From contig DJMN01000026.1 of assembly GCA_002435385.1 (NCBI GenBank), forward strand, positions 1 through 24,786: 24,786 nucleotides of DNA, in the 5' to 3' direction. The notes under the pieces are model-generated. The model was given only the letters and a program-made list of their open reading frames with translations. It made no database searches and was not told the origin of the DNA. A program made the translations under genes and the position numbers. This DNA is from Patescibacteria group bacterium UBA6489. GTDB lineage: Bacteria; Patescibacteriota; Gracilibacteria; BD1-5; UBA6164. Positions 9,701-18,757 of this stretch are shown here, one piece after another (positions within the stretch are counted from its first letter, which is position 1; each line of letters starts with the position of its first letter).

Positions 9701-10564
9701 TCAGTTAGGATTATCATTTCATAAATTAGATTCAGCCTCTTCTATATTACTTATTATATCTCTATCCCAACCAGAAATAGGAGCTTTTCATAGAAATTCT
9801 CTATATTCAGCAACTATTGAATCATACATAGATCTGATTTTTTCAATTCACTCTCTTGCAGATTCTAAATCTCTTTTATGTTGTTCTTCAGCTCTTTTTT
9901 TATTATTCTCTCTTTGAGTAGTTATCCTATTATATTCTTCAACATATCAATCTGTTAATATTCTTATAGCTTCAATAGGATTATTATCTTTTATTTGTTT
10001 AGTTGCCTTAAGGAATATTGGTCCATCTTTACTAGAAAATCTAGATCTATCTCACATTCATAATTCATCAAATTCTGCAGAAGTTAAAATCATTAGATGT
10101 CTTTTTCAGTTATTGTCAAATGCAAATCAAATCCAAAAAACTATATGTTTTTTTCATAGTCCTAAATTTGTTTTTAATAAACTGTCTGATAGAGCAGAAT
10201 TAATTGCTAATTTTCATCTTTTACCTTTGTATTCAAAGTTTGAAGGATTTTCTCATGTCAGAAAAAATGTAAATTGAGTGTTTGGGTATTTTTGATTTAT
10301 TATTTGAGTTAGTTCCTTTAATGCTCCATCATATACAGGAATATTTCATTGTACATAAAATATATTTTTTGATTCCCATTTTTCAGCTATTTCTGTAGGA
10401 TCACTTATATGTACTACATCTCAAGTTTTTAAAACTTCTCATGTTAAAATATCTGATACTCATGCATTAACATCTCATTTTCATAAGATAACATCAAAAT
10501 TTACACCAACAGTTGCAGCTGCAAAACATCAAGCAAAAATAAGGCTTCTGTTATTTTTATTCAT
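6770..10564 (-). CDS. Giant membrane-anchored coiled-coil protein, 1264 aa
   Basis: Largest gene of the window and not matched to a named family. A weakly hydrophobic segment at residues ~7-24 may be a signal or anchor. Residues ~30-200 form a globular domain (for example HIVFWIGFAF and KRHLMILTSAEFDELG); a distant TPM-like fold is possible but unproven. Residues ~205-385 are coiled coil. A clear membrane helix lies at ~388-408 (AVGGGVGIAILLTSIFGFL), closed by NRKRR as a positive-inside signal. Residues ~415-1230 are long coiled coils rich in Glu, Lys, Ser and Asn. The last ~50 residues are an Ala/Glu/Arg repeat (AAERARE), then a Gly-rich tail GFNGGGEF. The topology implied is N-domain outside and about 850 residues of coiled coil inside. 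Dozens of TGA glycines. A promoter lies at 10604-10631. It may be a scaffold or mechanical element of the envelope; the function is unknown. Confidence 0.85.
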
Positions 10565-10603
10565 AAACTATAGATAAAATAATAAAATAATCAATACTAT
10601 TTT

Positions 10604-10631
10604 ATAATAAAAAAAATACCTCATTTGTCAA
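10604..10631 (-). promoter_or_regulatory. Sigma70-type promoter for the giant coiled-coil gene
   Basis: On the minus strand, TTGACA (10626-10631), 16-bp spacer, TATTAT (10604-10609). The start codon at 10564 is about 40 bases downstream of the -10 box. Confidence 0.6.
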
Positions 10632-10671
10632 TAGTATTTTCTTAAATATATAAAATATGATATTTTTGCAC

Positions 10672-10696
10672 TACAAAAGGGACCTTGTGGGTCCCT
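10672..10696 (-). terminator. GC-rich terminator of the pspA-like gene
   Basis: AGGGACC/GGTCCCT stem with a 5-base loop, followed on the minus strand by TTTTG. Unlike the AT-only stems of the other terminators here. It lies between the TGA at 10744-10746 and the next in-frame TAA at 10642-10644, which matters for where translation ends. Confidence 0.7.
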
Positions 10697-10713
10697 CTTG
10701 TTATTCATCTGAC

Positions 10714-10742
10714 TTGAGACGTAGGGAATATCCCTAGCTCAA
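10714..10742 (-). other. Imperfect hairpin directly after the pspA TGA
   Basis: TTGAG pairs with CTCAA and TAGGGA with TCCCTA, with a small internal bulge. It starts one base downstream of the TGA on the minus strand. Possibly part of the 3' end structure of the imported gene; no function is claimed. Confidence 0.4.
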
Positions 10743-10743
10743 A

Positions 10744-11451
10744 TCATGATTTTTCTTCTTCTCCTTGGGGAGAATCGTTAGAGGCTTCCAATTCAGCCAG
10801 AATATCTTCACCAGAAACCTCATCTGACTCTATTAATCCAGCTTCAATTAATTCCTGTGTAAGCTCTTCACCTTGGTCTTGGTCAAGGGATTCCCTATTT
10901 TTCCGGCTGTCTTCAAACTCTTGTTGATCATCTTGAGCTTCTTTTAGTAATTCTGCAGCTCTTGATGCTTCTCCAAGCTTTCCATCAACCATTGTTTCAA
11001 GCGACTGAACTTTTGCAGTTGCTTTTACTGCTTCCAGTCCATCTTCAAGGATCTTTAGGGTTTTTTGCTTTTCTTTTACCTTGGCTTCAAGCTTCTCCAC
11101 ATTAGAGTCCATAGTAGAGAGTCTTTTTTGCTGAGGTTTTAAATCATTTTTCTGTGCTGCTACCTTGGGGGCGAGATTTTCTGCTTTGTCCCTGTTTCCA
11201 TCATCCATAAGCTTTCTGATACATTGCAGGTTCCGTGCAATCTCAGATTCCTTACTTTGGACTTTCCGTTTCAAGGCATCTCTTTGAGACATATACCGCG
11301 ATAACTCATTTTTTGCCTCATTTAAGGCCTTCTTTGAGTCGGTAATTTCTTGATTCAGAAGCGGAATCCGAAGCTTTGCCTCAAGCCTTTCCCCAGCTTC
11401 TCGAAAAACGATCTTAATAATCTTAGCCAAGAGAATAAGTAATTGTGTCAT
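10744..11451 (-). CDS. PspA/IM30 (Vipp1)-like membrane-associated coiled-coil protein
   Basis: 235 residues if the terminal TGA is a stop. The long helical coiled coil (residues ~25-185) has the PspA pattern: an amphipathic N-terminal helix (LLILLAKIIKIVF), then a helix hairpin with ALNEAKNELSRYMSQRDALKRK and ...AENLAPKVAAQKNDL, and an acidic Glu-rich C-terminus. PspA proteins polymerise on the inner face of the membrane and repair or protect it under stress. All nine glycines are GGN and no in-frame TGA occurs until the end. The DNA is clearly GC-richer than its neighbours, and a GGAG site lies 8 bases before ATG, inside an inverted repeat (11453-11465). If TGA is read as Gly the frame continues 34 codons to TAA at 10642-10644, past a terminator. 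Probably imported from a standard-code organism. Family assignment rests on the coiled-coil pattern, so it is moderate. Confidence 0.75.
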   Translation of the reverse strand: MTQLLILLAKIIKIVFREAGERLEAKLRIPLLNQEITDSKKALNEAKNELSRYMSQRDALKRKVQSKESEIARNLQCIRKLMDDGNRDKAENLAPKVAAQKNDLKPQQKRLSTMDSNVEKLEAKVKEKQKTLKILEDGLEAVKATAKVQSLETMVDGKLGEASRAAELLKEAQDDQQEFEDSRKNRESLDQDQGEELTQELIEAGLIESDEVSGEDILAELEASNDSPQGEEEKS

Positions 11452-11452
11452 A

Positions 11453-11465
11453 ATGGAATCTCCAT
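11453..11465 (-). promoter_or_regulatory. Shine-Dalgarno inside a small inverted repeat
   Basis: ATGGAGATTCCAT, a 5-bp stem containing the GGAG ribosome-binding site of the pspA-like gene. It could partly mask the site. Most other genes here have no recognisable Shine-Dalgarno. Confidence 0.4.
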
Positions 11466-11510
11466 GTAGATTTTTGTATTTTTGTTTTTTCTTCTATTGA
11501 ATGTACTTGA

Positions 11511-11538
11511 ACTATAAACATAGATTAAATATTGTCAA
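11511..11538 (-). promoter_or_regulatory. Sigma70-type promoter for the pspA-like gene
   Basis: On the minus strand, TTGACA (11533-11538), 16-bp spacer, TATAGT (11511-11516); about 60 bases before the ATG. Confidence 0.6.
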
Positions 11539-11649
11539 ATTTATTTTTAAAAAAATCTTTTGATTATAGTCCTAATTATTGAGTAATTATCATGAATATA
11601 TTCGCAATTTTTACATATTTTAAAATTACTATCTTTTCCCAAAAACTTC

Positions 11650-11687
11650 AAAAAAATCTTCTATATTTTTAATATAAAAGATTTTTT
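11650..11687. terminator. Terminator of the Elp3 gene
   Basis: Long near-perfect stem (AAAAAATCTTCTATATT with AATATAAAAGATTTTTT) with T runs on both strands, 28 bases past the Elp3 stop. The rest of 11452-11714 holds only the pspA promoter. Confidence 0.75.
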
Positions 11688-11714
11688 AGTAAATAGAATT
11701 AATCAGAACTTCCT

Positions 11715-13445
11715 CTACAATAACTCCTTCACCATATACTCTCAAACCAACATATACCCACTCTTTTCATAATACCTCCTCACTCAAACTCAAGCAATAA
11801 CAGCCATTTTCTTATATCAAAACTCTATAGCGATCTCTTCAGCCTTTTTTATCAATTTTTTTCCAAAACCAAGATGCTGACCAAACTTAGCTCACTTTTC
11901 TCAAATAGATAACTGGTCACCAAAAGTATGAACCTCACGAATAATAGCACAACCATTTAGTTCAGGTAATACATCTTGAACACTAGAAAACTTATCTTTT
12001 AAAGGAACCTTTTTCCAATCTATTGGTATATTAGAAGGTCATTTACTAGGCAACCTAAGCCTAAGTAAACTAAAAATAGTTTTATCCTTTTTATCCTCAA
12101 AAGTTAAAAAATATTCCACTCATTTAGAAGCTTTATATTTTATAGTTTTTAACACAGCATTTTTAGGATCATTATTTTTACTCTTAATCTCCCTACTTCT
12201 TATATCAATAATCTTTCTTCATTTTTCTTTTAACCTTTTCTCAACTATTTGTCTCAAGTTACTGATTTTACTTCAAGCTAAAATTTCACTTGCTGGTATA
12301 TCTCTATAAGTTCTATTTAATCTGATGTATTCAGGTAACATAGCCTCTAAATCAGCTATAAGATCTATCAAGGTCTCATCATCATAAGCTTCAAATCATC
12401 ACTTCTCCCAAATCTTTGTAAGCTTGGAATTTTTAGTTACAACCATTGGATAAATTTTTAGTTCATCTGGTCTAAAATCTGGATCTAGAAAAACATTCTC
12501 CATAGACTCCTTATCTAACTCAGGAGTGCTTCAAAGCAAATTCGGCATCATATGAGCTACAACCTTAAATCATGCATCCTTAAGTAATCTTGTTGTTTTA
12601 ATAGATTCTTTATTTGTATGTCCTCTCTTGTTAAGTTTATTTATTTCATCAATAGTTGTTTGATATCAAATTTCAACTCTTGTAACTCAATACTCTCTAA
12701 GTTTCTTTATTTCCTCTAAACTCACTAAATCAGGTCTAGTTTCTATAGCTATACCTATCACTCTACATTTTGATATTTCATTTAGCTTTTTAGCCTGTTT
12801 CAATGATTTAGACTTTTTAATCTCATATCAATCTTTTATCGTAAAACTAGCAAACCTATTAGACGATAAGTCAGTTTCTTCTATATGATTCTTCATATCT
12901 TCATAAGAATTAAAAGCATCATAAATTCATTTAATAAACTTCTTCTTATATTTTTCAGGGTAAGTAGTCCAAGAGCCTCAAATTATTCTAACATCATTTT
13001 TTTCTATTTTATGTCATGTAACCTCAAGAGCCCTAAGTCTATTATGTACTTGTTTTATCGGATCAAATTTATTTAATTCCGCTCTCATAACCGCAGGCTC
13101 ATTTGGTATATATGACTTAGGTAATTTCTCAAAATCAGGACAATAGATACATTTACCAGGACAAGGAAATGGTTTAGTAAGTAGGGAAATAACAGTTACT
13201 CAAGATAAGCTTCTTACTCATCTTTTTCTTAAGATCTTTTTAAACTTTAAATCCTCTTTCATTTTTCACTCTTGTATCAGGTTATTATACCTATCTATTA
13301 TCTCTATACTAGCAAAAGGCTTTTCTATAGAATACTTCTTAAAAATTTTATTTTTTAGTTTATGAAAAGACTCTTTATCTAAGTCATTTATATTTTTTAT
13401 TCAAGCATTTATTATTTCATCTAAGATCTTATTTTTTTCTATCAT
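11715..13445 (-). CDS. elp3: Elp3-like radical SAM/GNAT tRNA uridine(34) acetyltransferase
   Basis: 576 residues, full length for stand-alone bacterial and archaeal Elp3. The iron-sulfur cluster motif is FPCPGKCIYCP (Cys95, Cys99, Cys102), followed by LPKSYIPNEPAVMRA, the acetyl-CoA/tRNA contact region known from bacterial Elp3. IGIAIETRPD and the VEIGYQTT segment complete the radical SAM core, with HMMPNLLGSTPELD after it. The GNAT domain occupies ~420-576, with VHTFGDQ, GQHLGFGKKLIKKAE (acetyl-CoA loop) and GVGVREYYEKSGY. Elp3 attaches a carboxymethyl group to C5 of wobble uridine 34 in tRNAs. Its Gly codons are mostly TGA, so it is native. In a UGA-Gly organism the tRNA-Gly(UCA) wobble U34 is a conceivable substrate; that is inference. 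Monocistronic, terminator at 11650-11687. Confidence 0.95.
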
Positions 13446-13535
13446 AATTTATGATTATTTTTAAATAATTTTAATGAATATTTATATAATAATACACATT
13501 ATTCTTTGTTTATAAAAAACAAATAGAAAATATTC

Positions 13536-13565
13536 TTGACAATATTGTATGATATATGATACTAT
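13536..13565 (+). promoter_or_regulatory. Sigma70-type promoter for the 13594 operon
   Basis: TTGACA at 13536-13541. Two -10 readings are possible: GATACT after 16 bp, or TGATACTAT with an extended TG and an 18-bp spacer. Either places the transcription start ~20 bases before ATG 13594. Confidence 0.6.
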
Positions 13566-13593
13566 ATATTTAATTAAATCTTAAATGCATTTT

Positions 13594-14835
13594 ATGGCTG
13601 TAAAATTAGATTTGAGTGCTTTAACTAAAAATGGTACTTGAATTCATCATTCAACTGAAGAAGACCCTAAGGATAAAAAATTAAAACTTGGGAGTATTAT
13701 GCATAGTAAGGAAACTGGTGAAGAAGTAGAGACTAGTGATAAAGAAGAATTAAATACACCATTAGAGAGTGAAACTGAATCAAAAGAAATTACTAATAAT
13801 ACAACAAGTGATAATGATGAAAATGAAACAAGTTCAGTTAGTAGCTGAATATGATGAATTATGCCTAAAATAAAATTAGAAACACTCAAAACAAAACAAC
13901 AAAGCGAAATAGAAGAAGAAAAACCGATGGTTAGACCTCAATTATGAGGAGAATCTGTATTAGAAGAAACAAAAAAGGAAGAAAAAGAAGAAGAAAAAGA
14001 AGAAACAGTAGAGGCACAGGTAGGGGAAAAAGTCAGTAGTTTGTTACCAAATGAGAAACCTTTTTCATGAAAATGAATATCATTGAAAAATATTGTTGAT
14101 GATGAAGATGAACAACAAGAAAAGAAAAAGATACCAGAGATAAAACCTAACTTAACTTCTGATTTAGAAGATGAAAATAAAGGAAGCAACTTTAATAGTA
14201 CAGTTATAGGTGAGCAGAATTTTATGTTCGAAAACTACAATTATCGTCCAAAGGAGGAAAAAGATAAAGATAAAAAAGAAGAAAAAAAGATATCACTGAA
14301 TTTATCAGAAAAGAAAAAAGATTCCTCAAATAAGGATTCTTTAGATAAAAATGATAGTCCTAAAGAGAAATCGAAAGTAAAAAATAGAAAAATACTAACT
14401 AAAAAAATTATTTTTCCATCTATTTCAGTATGATTATTGGCATTCGTATTGATGTTTTTAACTCAAACACCTTTATGAAATGGAATGGTTAATGGGGTAA
14501 AAACAAGTGTTTTTGATATAAAAGAAGAAGAGCAACAGACTATTGATGATGTAAATAACCAAATAAATCAACAACAAAATAATCAGAACACTGATAATAT
14601 AATAAATATACAAAATGACTGATCAAGTAACAACTCTAATATTGATAATAGTGAAATAGATGATAGTGAAATAGATAATACTTGAAGTGAAGTAATTGAC
14701 TCAACAAATGATAATGATATAGGTGATAATAATTGTGAAAATGACCCAAATTGTAATACTGATAGTACTATTAATGAAAATGGAGATGATGTTAAGAGAC
14801 AAAGACTTATAGACTTTTTAAAAAAGAAATTTTAA
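13594..14835 (+). CDS. Acidic bitopic membrane protein with Asn-rich external tail
   Basis: Not recognised. 413 residues from MAVKLDL; an in-frame ATG nine bases earlier (13585) would add three residues. Residues 1-270 are hydrophilic and highly charged, dominated by Glu, Lys, Asp and Ser, with KEEKEEEKEE runs and presumably disordered. A single membrane helix lies at ~272-291 (IIFPSISVGLLAFVLMFL), preceded by KNRKILTKK, so the N-terminus should be inside. The outer ~120 residues are Asn/Asp/Gln rich, contain SEIDDSEID-type repeats and one Cys pair (NNCENDPNC), and end in the basic RQRLIDFLKKKF. It lies 86 bases ahead of the PilX-like gene 14922 on the same strand and is probably co-transcribed, so a role in envelope anchoring or pilus assembly is plausible. 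Many TGA codons encode Gly. Confidence 0.8.
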
Positions 14836-14921
14836 TAATTTGTATTAATAAAAATTATGTATATCTTATAATCATCAACATATGAGAAATATAAAGGATT
14901 TAGAATTTAATCTTTTGTAAA

Positions 14922-16793
14922 ATGAGAAGGTATAAAAAAGCTATGATGCTAGTTTATGTGATAGTTTTAATAAATATTGCAGTAATTTTATGAGCAGTCA
15001 TAGTTTACAATGCATTTACTCTAATGATGGATTATAAAATAATCAATGTAGATAAATTGTTATCATATGACTTATCACGTAAATGAAAATTTACAGTTAC
15101 ATTATCTAGACAATTTAACTCTGATGGAGGTTGATTTAATGACAACTTTTCTTGTCCTGACCCAATAACCATGAGTGGATTTACATACAGAGATACAAAT
15201 GTTTCATCATCAATGGTTTTTTCATGAGGAATATATTGTTCATGAAGTTATAGATGAAACTTCCTAGAAATATATTTAGATGAAACCCTTACTGATTTTA
15301 TATGAGTTAATTATTGATGAAGTTATGTTGATTTATCTACATGAACCCTTGATAGGGAATGATTACTTACTTTTGAGGATTCAGATATAACCAAAATAGA
15401 ATTTTCAGGAGATGCTTACATAAAACCAGATGGTATAGATGATGATTTTAACAGCGATAATTATAATAAAGACTCTATTGATAATATTGTATATCCATGA
15501 AATTATGAGGACAATGATGATAAATCAAGAAAATATATTTATTGATATATACCACCAGATGAGAAATTTTATAACATATTTTGGAGCAATTCTCAAATAA
15601 TAGATTTCATAAAGAATAACAGTAATAATGACTATTGAGTAAATTTAGATAATCAATGATATTTATATTTAAATTTAAGTAGTTCTGCTATATTAAAAAT
15701 AGTTAAGTTTGATAAAACTGTATATAATAGTTTATGAGAATTGTTACCAGTAGGGAATGGATTACTAGAAAAAGAATTACTATGAAGTCTTTGATATGTA
15801 CAAAATGATTTAAATCTATCTTCGGCTAAAACTTGAAATGAATATATCTTTGACTTTACAAGTTATGATTATGCTATATTTTTAAAGAATACGTGATCAG
15901 ATGTTTTATCTTTTAATTTACAGTGAGAATCATTATCTTGAGAAAAAATGTACATAAATCCAGTCAATGACTCATGAGATAATATAGAGGTATTAACAAA
16001 TACCGTTATGATTGACGCAGATGGAAGATATTTTTGAAAAGTTTCAAAATTTGTATGAGAAAAAAAATTTTTATCCTGAATTCCATCTCCATCGTTGCCT
16101 CTTAATAAGCCAATATCCTGAATAGCTTCTTCTTGAAGTAGTGGTTATCCTGTGTGTTATTCAGGTGAGACTATTTATTTATTTTCTGATGCAGAAGTTA
16201 CTACATACTTACAACAATGAGCTACATACTGAATATGTTCAGATACGAGTAATGTTACAATGTGTATTAAATGAAAAACTAAGAGTGTTAAACCAGATAA
16301 AGTTCTTACATATTTATTAGATTGAAATACTTTATGAGAATGTACTGAAGGACTATGGGATTTTCCAGTATGTCATGATTGAGAAACAGTCTATTTAACA
16401 ACAGAAACAGAAGTAATAGAGTATCTTCAAAGTGGAGATACATACTGAGAATGTTGAACAAATCCTAACAATAAAATAGATATGTGTGATACAGAAGGAA
16501 AGCATAGTAAGGTAAAGAGTTCAGATGTTCTTGCTCGTTTATTAGAATGATATACCATATGACTTTGTTTATTAAGTGATTATTTTCCAGTCTGTGAGGA
16601 TTGAGAAACACTTTATTTAACAACAAGCACAGATGTTCTTACATACTTATTAGACTGAGCTACATATTGAATATGTTGATCAAATCCTAATGATAAGATA
16701 GATATGTGTAGTGATTGAAAGGATAAAAAAGTAAGGAATTCAGATGTTCTAGCTCGTTTGTTAGAGGGCTATACATTATGATTATGTCCGTAG
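14922..16793 (+). CDS. PilX-like minor pilin/surface protein with three C-terminal Cys repeats
   Basis: 623 residues. The N-terminus (MRRYKKAMMLVYVIVLINIAV, hydrophobic to ~residue 36) resembles PilX-type minor pilins, which lack the FTLIEL consensus. Residues 40-390 are paralogous to the protein at 21417-22595: shared blocks include FNSDGGGFNDN, SCPD, DDDFNSDNY, IYGYIP, YNIFWSN, YDYAIFLKN, INPVNDS and GRYFGKVS. Residues 410-481, 482-555 and 556-623 are three tandem repeats starting PVC and ending GEC or GLC, each with four Cys and a YL-G-TYG core. They are probably disulfide-bonded modules displayed outside the cell. Over 60 glycines are TGA. A terminator follows at 16807-16839. In other bacteria PilX sits at the pilus tip; an adhesin role is inferred from the added repeat tail. 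Confidence 0.82.
16149..16790 (+). repeat. Three tandem coding repeats (~70 codons each)
   Basis: Units start at 16149, 16365 and 16587 (codons for PVC). Units 2 and 3 are most alike: both contain YLTT, NPN-KIDMC and SSDVLARLLEGYT or NSDVLARLLEGYT. Unit 1 is more diverged, which suggests later duplication of the last unit. Confidence 0.85.
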
Positions 16794-16806
16794 AAGAAAA
16801 TTTTTT

Positions 16807-16839
16807 AAAAAAGGACCAAAAACTTTAGGTCCTTTTTTT
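16807..16839 (+). terminator. Terminator of the 13594-16793 operon
   Basis: AAAAAAGGACC stem pairing with GGTCCTTTTTTT, 10-base loop; 14 bases after the stop codon. Confidence 0.85.
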
Positions 16840-16907
16840 ATGAATTATAACCTCATGAAACTAATACTTATTTTTAAGTACAGATAATTTTACGCTACAA
16901 AATAAAT

Positions 16908-16935
16908 TTGACATATTTCGAGTAATATATATAAC
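16908..16935 (+). promoter_or_regulatory. Sigma70-type promoter for the 16972 gene
   Basis: TTGACA (16908-16913), 16-bp spacer, TATAAC (16930-16935). Transcription would start near 16942, downstream of the ATG at 16936, which favours the next in-frame ATG at 16972. Confidence 0.65.
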
Positions 16936-16971
16936 ATGTACTATATTTTATATAGGTTAGTTATTGAAAAT

Positions 16972-17895
16972 ATGAGATTATCAGAAAAAACTAAAGGATA
17001 TATTGTGCCTGCTATAACAGCATCAGCTTTTATTTTTAGCTCATCAGTATATGCAAAACCAATAAAGGCATCTGTTGAAGAGATTTTGACTCAATCAAAA
17101 CCCAAAAAAGAGTTAAAACTAGTAGAGGTTGAACTTTGAGTAAGTGATGAGTGACTTATCTGACACCATGGAACAAATGATGAATGAGAGTCCTATTGAA
17201 TTGAATCTAAAACAGATATACAATATTGAGACAGCTTTTATTCACTAAAAATAGAGACAACGGCTTTTCAAACAGATCTATATGAAACATTAAGAGGTTT
17301 TGAATGAAAATGAGATGATCCACAAAAAAGAGTGGATCAATTTAGAATTACTTGAGAGAGGGGGATAGAAATTTCAGGTATAAAGTTAAAAATTGGATGA
17401 TGATTGGATATTTATGATGAAATAGGATTACAGGATATACAAAATACAATTCACGGTATGACAGGAAATGATAAAGAAAAATGAGAATATATATGACAAT
17501 CATGGACTCCAGTGTTAACGGCATCTTGAAAATATAAGAATGAATTATTAAATAATTTATCGGTACTTATTAGTGGAAATATTACTGTTCCTGTTATATT
17601 TAATCAATGAACTTTAGACATAGATTGAAGAGTTTGATTAGAACAAAAATTATGAAAATATTTTGATATTTATTGATGAGTATATGGGCAATACATGGAT
17701 TTTCCTGACACTGAATTATTTAATTTATATCCATTAAGTGAAGAGTCATGATTTAGAACTTTTTGAGAACTTTGATTAGGAATAAATTTTTGAGATTTTA
17801 GATTGGAGTTTAATAATGAATGTCCATTATCTTGATGAACAAAAAAGACAAGTGATAACATTATTACAGTATTATGAATCAAATATACCTTTTAA
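16972..17895 (+). CDS. Exported protein resembling an outer-membrane beta-barrel (possibly LpxR/DUF2219-like)
   Basis: 307 residues from ATG 16972. The in-frame ATG at 16936 lies before the predicted transcription start and would spoil the signal peptide. Signal peptide: MRLSEKTK, hydrophobic core, cleavage after VYA at residue 28. The mature part has alternating amphipathic strands (for example FYSLKIETTAF, YFDIYGGVYGQYM, FRTFGELGLGINFGDFRLEF) and ends in IKYTF with a C-terminal Phe, the mark of barrels inserted by BamA. The GLQDIQNTIHGMTGND stretch in the middle recalls the QN-iH-liG motif of lipid A 3-O-deacylase LpxR. That resemblance is short and unproven. Candidate phyla of this group are usually considered to lack an outer membrane, so either the fold or that view needs checking. 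It stops 6 bases from the convergent pilin gene. Confidence 0.65.
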
Positions 17896-17901
17896 TTTAT
17901 T

Positions 17902-18663
17902 TTAAAAAGTACATCCAGAACTTACAAGAGCTCAAGAATTATCTAAAAATTGATACTCTTCTTCATATCAAGTATGTATAGCTTTAGCAGCATCATATAT
18001 TTCATCACAAGTCCTATAATCAGTATTCTGCCAAAAACTTATATTTTCATCATTCAATGCAGCAGAAAAACTCTCTGCACTACTATATGGATCACGATTT
18101 CAATCAAAAACATAAGGTAAATTGTATGATCATTCATCAAAAATAAAACTTTTTCTATAAGTACTTCAAGATCAAACACCATCATGTATTTCAACTCATG
18201 TAGAAGATTTTATTGCTAATAATATTGTAGGCAAGACATTTATAGAAACAGTTTTATAATCTCACTTCAAAAGAGCTTTGTAATCTCATTGATTTTCTAC
18301 TGATAAGGCAACTTGAAATTCTTGTTTGTTTGAAGTTGTTGAATAAAAATAAGGAATTTCTAAATAAGGATCTAATGGAACTTCATCTAAAGTACTTAGT
18401 GCCACACTGGTATTTAAAAATCATTGCATTGCAACCACTTTTCAACTATTTGTTACATTAAAATAATCTCAAGATGTTGGATATAAACCTCTTCTTTGTT
18501 TATATAATTTAAGAGAAGAAGATATCAACGATATATCAGTCTTTCTTTCAGAATCCCTAGCATCAGAAATATTATTTATATATGAAACAAATCACATAGT
18601 AGATAATATCATTATTATAGAAATTGATATTATTAATTCAATTATAGTAAATCCTTTTTTCAT
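17902..18663 (-). CDS. Type IV pilin-like protein (prepilin N-terminus)
   Basis: 253 residues. The N-terminus MKKGFTIIELIISISIIMIL is a textbook class III prepilin signal: basic leader, Gly4 before the PilD cleavage site, Phe+1 and Glu+5, and a hydrophobic helix that packs the pilus core. SDARDSERKTDISLISSSLKLY, directly after it, matches the alphaC helix of pilins and pseudopilins, and YPTSGDYF is also typical. The C-terminal domain is long, with two Cys near the end (YRTCDEIYD and SSGCTF) that could form the D-region disulfide. It is convergent with the 16972 gene, with a 6-base gap and no obvious terminator between them. The start context is AAATAAATAATG with no Shine-Dalgarno. It may be a major or minor pilin. 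Confidence 0.9.
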
Positions 18664-18757
18664 TATTTATTTTTAATGATAATATAAATATTTTATTTCA
18701 TTTTATTTTAATGATAACTAAAAAGAAAATAAATTAAACTTTTTTTATTTATTTTGT

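Noticed and set aside
10714..10746. TGA followed at once by a hairpin, as in a selenocysteine (SECIS) element
   Set aside because: The TGA is at the end of a PspA-like protein that has no selenocysteine homologue, the loop lacks the bacterial SECIS G/U features, and a transcription terminator follows. An end-of-gene structure explains it better.
14083..14433. Separate small gene of 116 codons
   Set aside because: It is an internal part of the 13594 gene, cut out only if TGA is taken as stop.
16149..16790. Regularly spaced repeats that could suggest a CRISPR-like array
   Set aside because: Units are ~200-220 bases, in frame, and conserved at the protein level (four Cys each); there are no short direct repeats with spacers.
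16936..16971. Upstream ATG for the beta-barrel-like gene
   Set aside because: It lies one base after the -10 box, before any plausible transcription start, and would place 12 extra residues before the signal peptide.
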